DNA from: Enoplolaimus lenunculus | Taxonomy: Eukaryota; Nematoda; Enoplea; Enoplida; Thoracostomopsidae | DNA length: 64,000 nucleotides | Assembly (NCBI GenBank): GCA_030248215.1 | Contig: JASANG010002091.1 | Location: 1-64,000 of the forward strand | Direction: 5' to 3' | Part shown: positions 10,401-22,400 of the stretch, in pieces | How the letters are laid out: the number at the start of each line of letters is the position of its first letter | Position numbering within the stretch: the first letter of the stretch is position 1 | Program-made: the position numbers and the translations under genes | The notes under the pieces: generated by a model | Database searches by the model: none | Told to the model about the DNA's origin: nothing | The model's input: only the letters and a program-made list of their open reading frames with translations

Positions 10401-13400
10401 ATACCTACAGTTTTCGAGTTTTGCGTTGGCGTATTTGGGTTAAAGGCGGAAGTTCTTAGTAAGTAAGGTTGAATTGAATTTGATTAAGAATAGTCACGGT
10501 GGCATAGAATGTGAAGGAATTACGGCTTACGGCGTTAATCGGCAGTGCGCAAGGCGCGGAAATTACCCAGTATAGAATACTCTTGTTATGTGTTAAACAG
10601 GAAACTTGGGGTATTACCGGAGAACCTGGGAAAAGTAGTCTAATAAATCTAACGGTGTTAGATTTATTATTCTACAACGGCTAGGCCAAATCTAACGGGG
10701 TTAGATTGGTCGGAAATTTGGTGTAACTCTAACGGGGTTAGAGTACACGGTTTTACGGGGTTAGAGTACACGGTTTTACGGGGTGTAATTCTAACGGGGT
10801 TAGGATTGCACGGATTCTGGAAAACGGTAAAAGTATTGGGTACGGTAAAGCCAGTGGCTGGACTAAACCAGATTCAGGCGTCGGCTTTAAGGATTCCGGC
10901 TCGGGTTGCCAGTTAAATTGCATAACCTGTAATTTGCTACATTTGTGAACAACTCGTTCCCGGAAATGAAACAACGGCTGCAGCTGGGTATAGTGGAGTC
11001 GTTTGAGGAATTGCGGCGCCGTGCCTTGAAGTTGCAGAGGCAACTTGAAGCTGACGGCACGTTGAACGTGAAGGAAAAAGGGAGTAAAATGGAGTTGAAG
11101 CAGGAACAGCAAACGGGTGCGTCGAATGCACAACAGGCAAGGCAAAATACTGGCGCCGGGAATGCGCGGCGACAGCAGGCAGGACGTGCTCGTGTGAATA
11201 ATCAGGAGCAAACGGAGGCACAGGGTTCAGGACAAGGTCAGCAGGTTGTATCTGACCAGGTGCCACGGGATTCAGAGCGAGTCAGGAAATTAAGGGAAGT
11301 CGGGTCGTGCTTCTTTTGTGAAGGACAGGGACATATCGCACGGGAATGTCCAGTAAAAGCGAGCAGACAGGGTGCGAGCGGAGCCGCGGTGCAGCAGAAT
11401 AATGCTGCCAACGCTGGAAACAGGCAAGGACAGGCACAAGGAGGGCAAGGAGGGAGATTCCCGCCTTGCGTTCATTGTAACAGGACGAATCACCCGTCGA
11501 ATGAATGTTTTCGGGCAAATCGCCTACCGATACCGGGGTTGAACGCACCGTTACCCCCGATGACGTCGGCGAGCAGTAACCAGGTACAAGGCCCAGTGAT
11601 ATTACACAGGCAAAAGGAAGTCCTGGGGCCGTGTACATCGTCACCTACGGCCGCAGCGCAGGATAGTGGGGCACCTAGTATACGGATACGGAAAATTCAT
11701 GAGGATCCGTTGCCTTCGGTTATGAAGGTGGCGAAGTTACCTGTTATAGCTAATGTACGGACAGAGGCAGAGGAGCTGCGTCTGGAGGAAAACCGCACAC
11801 AGCGGATCGCGTCGGTGAATGTAACGGAGATGGAGGTTTCGCAAGTAGAACCTACATCGTCAGGCGAGGCTCAGAAGCGATCGAGTGTGCCAAGTCGGGG
11901 GGCGTCGACAGCGACGTCACCTGTAGAGATAACAGATGGAAAGAAAAAGAAATGGAAAAAGAAGGAAGGCGTAGTGGAGGTGAACTTGGATGGGTCAAGC
12001 GAGGAGGAACAAATGGATACGGAGACGGTAGAGAAAGGAGCAGAGCGGATGGATATACCATCGGCAAGGCCAGGTGTGGACCAATTGTGCACACCAGAGG
12101 CAACCGGGAAAGGAAAAGGCGTAGGAAAAGGGAAACAGTTAGTGGGTAGCGGAAGCGCATCGGACGGCGCTTCGGTTACGACGATTAAAAAAGAATGGAA
12201 GGTGCTGGACCCGGAGGCGTATCAGGAGGGGAGGTACCCACGGATGCCGACGGATACTTCATCGGTCGTGGAAGGTTCACCCTTCCTAGCGCAGCCGTGC
12301 GTAACTCCTCCTCCCCCGCCGTTGCCGGAAGGAGCGGCTGGAGACCAGCGGCAGAGGGCTCACGAGCATGTGTCCGGTGCGGAACAGCTGGTGAGGCGGA
12401 CTGAGGAAAAGGTAAAGGAGAAGGAAGCCGAGCGTCAGGTGATGATGGAAAAGTTGAATAAGGCATTGGAAGAGGTTATGACGCTCGTTGGGGAAAAGAG
12501 GCAGCTGGAGAACCAGGTGCAAGAGTTGGCTGAGGAAAACGACAGGCTGAAAAAGAGAGTTGCTGGAGATAGATGGGAAGAGTCACCGGAGCCGTCCGAC
12601 GACAGGACGTCTGCGAGTCAAAAGGGAGCGTTGAAGAGACAGAGGTCTCTAACGCCAGGACAGGTGAGGTCGCAGTCGGAGTCAGAGGAAAAACCGAGCA
12701 CGAGTCTGGGTCAGCCACCGGCACCGGGATATATCGCGGTGCGAGGGCCGGATGGAAAGTTGAAATGGAGATTTGATAAGGACGCGAGGAAAAGGGCAAT
12801 GGCCCAGAGGGCGCGCGTTAGTCCGAAGAGACCAACGGGCGGATATGTACGACCGGCTGCAGGGTCGGTGGTGAGTAGAATCGGACCAAGGCAGGCGAAT
12901 CCGGTGTATAGTGCATCGGCTGTGCGATCACAGACAGCGCCTGGGTATCGGGGATCTGGAGCGGTAGCGCAGAGGGTGGTTGGTAGTCCACCAGCTGGGT
13001 CGTCAGGGGTACGGCCACGAGTCCGGCAAGTGTCGGACGAGCGGTACCCTGTACGAGTTGGCGGTCGCGTGGGACAACCGCAAGTGGCGCCTGGACGTGG
13101 CTACTACAATCAACAAGTGGAGAATGTACGACAGGCGATGCGAGAAAGTCGTCAAGTAGAACGACAGCAGCAGCAACAACGGGCGTCGCGATCGGTGGGG
13201 CGCGACAATCAGTGGGTGACGCAGGAAGAATTGGACGCCTATTATGCAGACGTCCCTCGTGAGCTGCGGCGGAGACACTTCTAACGAATCAGTGATAGAC
13301 TTTTATTGTGGGTATTAGCCGGTGATGTTTCGGGGGTGATGCTACGGGGTGCTGGGGTTGTTACTGGTACGCCGGGTCGTTAAGGATTCGAATAATCGTG

Positions 13401-16400
13401 GATTGACTTTATCGGGGGTTATTATTTGGGTTGCTAGTTTGGTAATGGTCGTCGGGGGTAAGGTCAACGGGTGCTGGGGTTGCGCCGGTACGCGGGTTCG
13501 TTATTGAGATTATTGGACGCATGGACAATGTTGTCGTGGGTCGTGTATGGTTTGTTATTGTTATTCGGCGGAAAAGACAAAAACTTTAAAAATAAATAAA
13601 AACAAATAAAAGAAAGAAAATGAAAATAAAAATTGTTGTTTGTTATTGTTGTTAATTATTGTGGATTTACGCTTTTTAGCGACGGCAAAAAAGGCAGTAA
13701 ATAGGGCCATAAAATTTTGTTCGATGCCAGGGTCGGCATCTGTGCCGAAGGGGGGATGTAGGTGGCTGTGCCACACTTAAACCTATTTCAAACTAAAACT
13801 AAAATATAAAATAAAACCCTATATCAAAACCACACCTTAAGGGAGTCCCTGGCTCCACCTAGTCTCTCTTAGAACTTAAGTTAGGCTTAGGCGTGGCTAC
13901 AAGGCGTAAAAACTGGTAAATCTATGCTATGGCGGCTGTGTCCGCAATGTAAACTTACCTGGGGCCCTGCGTGGCCATTTAGCACATTCGTTGATTAGTA
14001 TGTTGCATATTTAGTTGGCCTGATCTGCGACTAAGGACATAGCTAGGCTATGTCAGCACCAATATGGTGCTTATGTTATGTGTGTCTCGGAGTATTGTTG
14101 TTGTTGTTGAAGGTACCGGGTGTGTGGCTCTGGACCTCAACCGCATCGCGGACACCCAATTGTGGGTGTCGGCAAAAATGCAAATGAGGTCGAGATGCCG
14201 AAATTGGTAGCCAGGACCGGAATCATTTGGTTTTGGAGCTAGTCAAATCAGTCGTTTAATTTTCTGTTGGAAGCGTGCATATTATACCTACAGTTTTCGA
14301 GTTTTGCGTTGGCGTATTTGGGTTAAAGGCGGAAGTTCTTAGTAAGTAAGGTTGAATTGAATTTGATTAAGAATAGTCACGGCGGCATAGAATGTGAAGG
14401 AATTACGGCTTACGGCGTTAATCGGCAGTGCGCAAGGCGCGGAAATTACCCAGTATAGAATACTGGTGTTATGTGTTAAACAGGAAACTTGGGGTATTAC
14501 CGGAGAACCTGGGAAAAGTAGTCTAATAAATCTAACGGGGTTAGATTTATTATTCTACAACGGCTAGGCCAAATCTAACGGGGTTAGGTTGGTCGGAAAT
14601 TTGGTGTAACTCTAACAGGGTTAGAGTACACGGTTTTACAGGGTGTAATTCTAACGGGGTTAGAATTGCACGGATTCTGGAAAGCGGCAAAAGTATTGGG
14701 TACGGTAAAGCCAGTGGCTGGACTAAACCAGATTCAGGCGTCGGCTTTAAGGATTCCGGCTCGGGTTGCCAGTTAAATTGCATAACCTGTAATTTGCTGG
14801 TGTTAATATTGAATATTTGGTGTCATACGGGTTTCGGGTTGGGATTTTCAATAAATATTTACCGGCCGCGTTTACTAAATCAGAGCGATAAGCATACATC
14901 GAGGAAAGAACTATACAGGCGATACAGGATACCGGCTTAAGGCAAAATCACGAACTTCTCACAAGGACAATATCTAAATGTCGGTACTTTTCTACACAGG
15001 TTCGTAGTCAATTTTCAACCGTCCTCGACTATACTTTGAACAAATTACGCGAACAAAGTCGACTGTTATTTCACACCGTATTTCCGTACCATCAATTTCA
15101 AGCCATGCTAACGCTTGGACTGATACAAATGATTTCATTTGATCGTTTTCTACAGCTGGTGCCCCTGTGTCTTGCTTACACGTCGTTCGGAGCAGCGGTG
15201 CTGTACACACTGAAAATGTACAAATCCCACCGTTTTGATAGACAACTCGAATTATGGCAGCGAATTTTAAAACCATTCTCCGGAACTCGAGTTGACAATC
15301 AACAAAGTTCAACTTCCGAGCAACCGGTGAACGCTCAAGCTGCCAGGTGCGAAAAGTCACTCAGGTCTGCCAGCGCAGGCAGAGTCGTTTGGCGTAAACC
15401 TGATAATCGCAGCGATACGGACAATTCGAGCACAAAAATCATGTCAGACGAAACGAGCCGTATCGAAAGGTCGTCGAGTGAACGCATTTTAGACCGGTTG
15501 ACATCCGGTACAGGCGGAAATACTGAATCGTTATACCGGTTCAGATCCTTGGACGCTTATGTGAGATTCTTTGCTTCTGTTTGTGTTTTTGTTGCGGCGT
15601 TCGCAATGTGTGGCAAAACGTTACCGAATTGTGTCTTTCTTTGTTCGGTTAGCATCGTGTTATGTTTGACGTCATTTTTGGGTATTGTTTATTTTTTATA
15701 TTTGTTACCTGTTGTGGCTAATGTAAAGAACAGCGGCGGAACAGTATTATAAGCATATTCGTAAGCGTAAACCTAAGTCTAAGCCTAAGCCTAAGCGAAA
15801 GAATGAGCATATTCCAAAGTCTAAGCCTAAGTATAAGTGTAAGAATGAGCATATTCCTAACCGTAAGTCTAGGCTTAAGCCTAATCCAAGCAAAAAATTA
15901 GTGTAAACTTTAAGCTTACTCTATTTTAGTCCCACAGACAAACGTTGTTCCCCTGATCTCTACCTGATCTTACATGGGCCCATGTTGTGAAGCAGTCCCG
16001 GATCCAAGATGCACTGTAATAAATGGGGAGTCAAATTGACTCTCTCGGAAGTAAGCTTTTCCTGACTACACAAACTGAGTCAAATTTGACTCTGTTGACT
16101 CTGGCGCATTAAAATATGACTCAGTTTCTGTAGTCAGGAAAAGCCTGTTTCCGAGAGGGTCAATTTGATTCCTTATTTTTTACAGTGTGGGGACGTATCC
16201 CACACTAGTCCGGTCGTGGGGTATATTTTCACGATAGAAACGGTTCATTTGAAGCTCAACCGGTGTTAGTTAAATAGCTAAAGAATATGGCGTGAATACA
16301 ATACAAATTAATTTGACTCCAGGCCACTAACCGGTTCAGCGGAGGCTGCCCTGGCCTTGGACTTTAACAGAGGTTAAAACTGAAATTTTGCACTAAGATT

Positions 16401-19400
16401 TAGCATATGTGTTCAGGCAGCCAACGGTGTTAAGTATACGTCTCACCACAAACAACACCGTAGTTAAGCATTGGCACAGTTTTATTTTTGAAAAATGTTT
16501 CTGCGTCTCTTTTAGCGTCAACAATTTTGCCATAAAACATTCGTGTGACCTGAAACAAGCATTGACGTAATTTGATTGGCCAATTGTAATTCCTATACTG
16601 CCGTACCCTTGTTTTGGCCCACGTATAGGACAGGGCCGGATCGTTTTCCGGAGGCGCTATAATAGAGTCAGTTTAAGCTTTAGACTAATTTTTTTTGCTA
16701 AGGCTTAGGCTTAGGCTTAGGAATATGCTCATCCATACGCTTAAGCTTAGGCGTTAGGCTCATCCATATGCTTAAGCTAAGGCTTACGAATATGCTTATA
16801 CTACTGTGCCGGCCCGGCATGCAAATTCATAGACGCCTTTTAATACATCGTTCACAATAAAAAAGTTCATTTTGCCACCGAAAACACTATATATAAAATT
16901 AGAGTTAACACGTGTTAATTTTCACAATTATCAAGCGTTCACAGTGCCGGAGCAGCCACCCCCCCATACCTCCCATTTGAGGGAGCCCCACCCTTAAAGG
17001 GGCCCCGAACCTAACCGGTCGAAACAAAAAACGCTAAGTTTTAAAATGCGTCTGGCTTCTCGTTCGTTTCGCTCGCGAGCTTGGGGGCCCCTACCCTGGA
17101 ACTTGGGTGGAGCCCCCACTCGTGCCTGCTCCGGCACTGAGCGTTAACCCTACCCTAACGCAAAAATTGCGTTCACTCTACCGTAATACGTATCCACTAC
17201 ATTGTTCATTTTAGCGCTTTCCGGAGGTCAGCATACCGTAGCACTAGTCGGCTTAACCTTAGACGCTTTGTCTTGTGGTCCAGCTCTGTTGCGCAGATTT
17301 CGATCGAAACTACCAACTGCCATTTTGGACGGCACCAAATTTGTTCAAACCGCATTCAGCACCGGTGGAGTGTCGTCGAAACTGGCTGTCGGTCGAGTTG
17401 AAATTGAGTTCAATTTTGCGTCGTTGTGTTTTGTGACAATTTGGATTGTTTACTTGTTGACAGCAATTGTGAATCGAAAAACACGAAATGTTCACCGGAC
17501 GCTATTGCCGCATATGGTGTCGCTGTTTTGGTGGCAGATCGCAGTTATGTTGTTGTTGCATGGAAAATTTCAATTTGAAGTAAATCGCCTATGCTAACTA
17601 CACTGTAAATGTCAATGAGTTGATTTTAACTCAGAATGAGTTGAATCACTCAGTCTGAGTTAGGACTATCAGAATTCAGAATTTTGAGTTGATTCAATTC
17701 ATTCTGAGTTAATTAATCAACTCACCGAGAGTCAACTCAACTCAGAGTGAGAAACAACTCAACTCAGAGTGAGTTGATGTTTACTGACATTATTTAAGAA
17801 CTAACCAACTCGCTAGGTGAATTGATTAATCAATTCACTGGAATTTACAGTGTATGGCCAATGGAAAGATCACGGGCGGAACGTTTTTCTGTGGGACTGC
17901 AATAGTGGAAGATTAAGCTTTAGACTTATTTTTTTGCTTGGTGTAGGCTTAGGCTTAGGCGTCTTAGGCGTAGGAATAAACTCATTCTTACGCTTAGGCT
18001 TAGGCTTAGGATTAGGAATATGCTTATAATTCTGTAACGCCCATGTTCTTTACATTGGCCCTAGCTATTATAGGGGACTGCCCACTATAGTCCAAGTGTA
18101 AACCTAAACCGAAACCTACACTGCAAAAAATGGTGAGTTAAAATTGACTCTCTCCGAAATAGGGTTTTTGGGACTACACAAATTGAATCAAAATTCGACA
18201 CCGCCACCGTCAAATTCGACTCAATGAATCGCTCAGTTAGTCGAATTGGACTCTGCCGGAGTCGAATTTGACTCAGTTTGTGTTGTCTTGAAAAGCCTAT
18301 TTCGGAGAGAGTCAATTTGATTTACCATTTTTTGCAGTGTGAGTTTACGCAAAGTCTAAACCTAAGCGTATCATCATGAACCTAACCTGAACCAATGTAT
18401 AAGGTTCCCAGTCGCTACGTGCCACAGGCTCTATGTCTCACCCAGTGGGCATGTCTCATATACCATATTCACATCTCAAACAGCGTTTATTGAAACTACG
18501 GCCAATGTTACTTTTAGGGGAGTAACAGCAGATTAAGCGTATTCCTAAGCTTAAGCCTAAACCTAAGCGTTGCAAAAGCGTATTCCTAAGTCTAAGTCTA
18601 ACCTTAAGCATAACACAAAATGTAATCTACAATCTAAACCCACTCTTTGATAGAACCACCAGAAACCTGGACGCCCTTAAAATAACACGGGTCGAAACTA
18701 CCACAACACAACGCAAGTTTGCTTGGAGCCAAATTTGAATGCAAATGCTGCTTAGCATTTTTCAAAACGCTATTTTAAATTTTTGAAACGATTTCTATCG
18801 TGTAATTTTTACTTGCTCAACTATTAGATTCTTAAAATGAAATCGGTCCTAATTTTTAATTATTATTGTGGAAGCTACGGCCAATGTAAAGAACAGGGAC
18901 GGAACAGTATTATAAGCATATTCCCAAGCCTAAGTCTAAGCCTAAGCGAAAAAATGAGCATATTCCGAAGCCTAAGCCTAAGCCTAAGCGAAAAAATGAG
19001 CATATTCCTAAGCCTAAGCCTAAGCGTAATAATGAGCACAATCCTAATCCAAAGCCAAAACCTCCCAAGCGAAAAAACTAGTCTAAAGCTTAAGCGTACT
19101 CTATTGCAGTGCCACAGAAAAACTGTTCCGTCCCTGATCTTTAATACATCGGACGAAGCTACCATGACACCAACTTTTGAACACCTCTGGTTAATTTAAA
19201 TTTTTACTCAAATTACAATATTTCAGATTCAAAACGTAGCAATGACCGTCGCGTTGTTATCGATGCTGCTCTGGCCGACTGTAGTCGGGTTGATAATACT
19301 CATCGGCGTTGTAATTGCACAATTTCGAAGCTCGTTTTTGACTCATTCAAATTTTGCTAAAATTGCACTCACTGTATTGATTTTATTTGTACCGTTTTTG

Positions 19401-22400
19401 TATAAAAAAGTGAAAAAATATTTACAAAAAATGAAATATTTTCAAAAACAAAATACCGTTGTAATGTCGCTGTTTTACGGGTTACTTTTGATTGGTTCAG
19501 TTACGTTGATGTACCATGGGCCATTTCCTGTCGACGGATCGGTAAGTATATTGGGCTGACCTTGAGAACGAGGTTACGTATATATGTATCGTTACCAGGA
19601 TACAACCGGAGGTTTGCTTCCGGTTTCACCAGAAAATTGACCTCCGGCTCAGGCAAGAACATCCGCGTACGGTATTTTTCATCTCCGTATACCTAAGCGT
19701 AAGCCTAAGCAAAAAATAGCCTAAAAGCTTAAGCTTGCTCTATTCCAGTCCCACTGAATTACATCCTGCCTCTGATGTTTACATAGGTGGATACTGTGGT
19801 GCTTCAAAAATTTCACAATTTTGTGTCAATTTTGTATTAAATGCAGAAATTTGCATAAAATTTCGTAAAAAAAGTTGTTTCGCAAGAACGTTTTTTGGAA
19901 TTGCGTCTAAAGTTTACTCAAAATATATTTTTGTACAATTTTTAGGCGTCGAATTTCACTTGGAAACTATTCGACGATACGTGCGGTCGAGCGATTGAAA
20001 GTGACAATTCAGTCAAACATCAAGTTCATTGTTCTCAACTCAAAGGCGTTGTGGTCAATTGGAATGGAACAGTTTCGAGTGTTCGAATTTCTCAAATTCA
20101 AAATTCATTCGGTAAATTTTCTGTTAATATTTGCCTGAGTTTCTTACGAAATATTTTCTCTGTATGTTTGAAAAAAATTCGCGACACTTTTAGTGCCTCT
20201 TTTACCGATTGTATACCCGCTGTTTACTCTCGGCAGAAATTTCTGGGTCTGCCACTGTACCTGCAGATGGCCTCAGTCTTGAGAGGTAGACGACCCTCGA
20301 ATTGGTTTATTCAAAAAAGGGCCCATGCAAAGATCAGGAGCGCAGAGTTTTTGTGTGGGACTAAAATAGAGTAAGCTTCAAGACTTGACTAATTTTCATG
20401 CTTGGCTTAGGCTTAGGCTTAGGCGTAGGCTTAAAATATTGCTCATTCTTACGCTTTGGTTTAGGCTTAGGCTTAGGCTCTAAGCTTAGAAATATGGTTG
20501 TAATACTGTTCCACCCCTGTGAACATCAAAAATGTAGAAACTAGCTATGACATTAACTCAATTCAAACAAGGGTTTTCGATGACTTACAAGCAAGGTTTG
20601 AAAATTTTCTAGGGTAGGCAAAATTCTTCTAAGGGCGAGAGTAAATCCGTTGGCTTGCCTCAAATTACGGGTGATTTACCTCAAAAAATTTTGTTTTCAG
20701 AGCTGCTCCTCGATTATCTGCCCACAGAGCTGTCGGAGTGGTTGCGATGTTTTTACGGCACTGAAGATGTTCAATTATTCTCTCGTATACCCGGTTTTGC
20801 CAGACCGAAAAGTTGTTCGATCACATCGCATAACGTTTATACCTACGATATCGATATCTTGGGACCCTTAGTTGGTCAAATAAATGCCGGAAACGACAGC
20901 AAACCCCCTATTCAGAGTTTAGTTACCGTTACTGCTGCTCACAAATTTATTGATTTGGTGGAACATTTGCGTCGTGGAGATAAGGTATGATGGTTTAGAA
21001 ATTGCAATCGTACATTGTAAATTCCGATGAGTTGATTTCAACTCAGACTGATTTAAATCGCTGAGTCTGAGTAAGGACAATCAGAACTGACAACTCTGAG
21101 TTGATATAACTCATTCTGATATAACTAATCAACTTTCCCGGAATCTAGTTCAACTCAGAGTGAGAATTAACTCACTCTGAGAGTTGAGTTAATTCTCACT
21201 CTGAGTTGAACTAGATTCCGATGAGTTGATTTCAACTCAGACTGATTTAAATCGCTGAGTCTGAGTAAGGACTATCAGAACTGACAACTCTGAGTTGATA
21301 TAACTCATTCTGATATAATTAATCAACTTTCCCGGAATCTAGTTCAACTCAGAGTGAGAATTAACTCAACTCTCAGAGTGAGGTAAAGTTTGCTGTTAAT
21401 ATTAAAGTCAGAAGTATTAACTTTCCGTCAGAGTTGATTAATTAACTTTCATTGGAATTAACAGCGTAGTTGACTCTTAGAACAGCGGCAACATTGTTAG
21501 AAATGGTAAATCTTTTTATGACATAGTCATAGCGGAAAACTGGTACATGTTTCCCGTCACACTAGTGATAATTTGATAAATAGAAGCAGTGCCCGAGCAG
21601 GCTAGGGTGAGCCCTGAAAATTCCGGGGTGAGAGCCCTTGGTGATGAGCAAAATATTTTCAATTTTTTTGGTTTAAAATCTTCTTAGGGTCGGGTCCCCT
21701 CTTTGATGTGGGGTCCTCCATATGGGATATGTGGGCATCGCTGCTCTGGCCCTAGAAGAACTTTTCTATGACATTGTAAACACGGCTGTCAAAAGTACTT
21801 CATCAGATATTTTAACTGTTGTATATAATGAAAATATATTTAGGGGGGTTGCGGGACAACAGCCCCCCATTTTGATTTAGCGTCTATTGAAATTGCAGGG
21901 GGTTCCGGTAAGCGGTAGCTTATTGATTGGAATGTAAAAAGTTACCATACCACACTTACTCTATAATAATGTTGGAACGGGACTTTTGTTGGGGGGTGAA
22001 GACTAATGAAACATGAAAAACAAGGACCGAAAATCAGGGGTGCACCCAGGATTTGAGTTCGGGAGCATATATAGCCCTATGTAAAATTTTCTATCTCTCG
22101 TGCCACTGTAAATGCCAGTGAGAGTTAGTTTTAACTCAGAATAAGTAGAATACACTCAGAAGTCTGAACTCTGAATTAGGTCTTTCAGAACTCAGAATTC
22201 TGAAATGAACGAACTCATTCTGAGTTAATTAATCAACTCAGCAGGAATTAAATCAGCTGAGAGTGAGTTAATTTTTGTTAACTCAGAAGTAGACAGATAT
22301 GCAGCAAGAAGGTTAATGCTGAACCCATGTCTAGAAGTGATTTTTGTGGCCTCTGCCACAATTTCAAAAGGGAATCCGTTCATCTGACCCCTTTTGTTGT

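Larger units (their letters stand above)
9873..14798 (+). mobile_element. Gag-only LTR retroelement in WFS1 intron 3
   Basis: It has two long direct repeats, a 2.8 kb interior with one gag-like frame, and a purine tract (GAAGGGGGGA, 13747-13756) directly before the 3' LTR. There is no pol region (no protease, RT, RNase H or integrase), so the copy is non-autonomous by structure and would need a partner element. Otherwise it looks structurally whole. The LTRs differ by only a few percent, which indicates a fairly recent insertion. It lies in the same orientation as WFS1. No clear target duplication or tRNA-primer site was seen. The family (BEL/Pao or Gypsy) cannot be decided without pol. Confidence 0.8.

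Noticed and set aside
11282-13278. Several open frames opposite the gag-like gene
   Set aside because: They are shadow frames caused by the biased composition of the gag-like coding strand.
15682-15752. Wolframin exon 4 running on to 15752
   Set aside because: The frame stays open by chance into a MITE. The donor at 15682 restores phase and protein similarity with exon 5 (TSFL-ALSGG).
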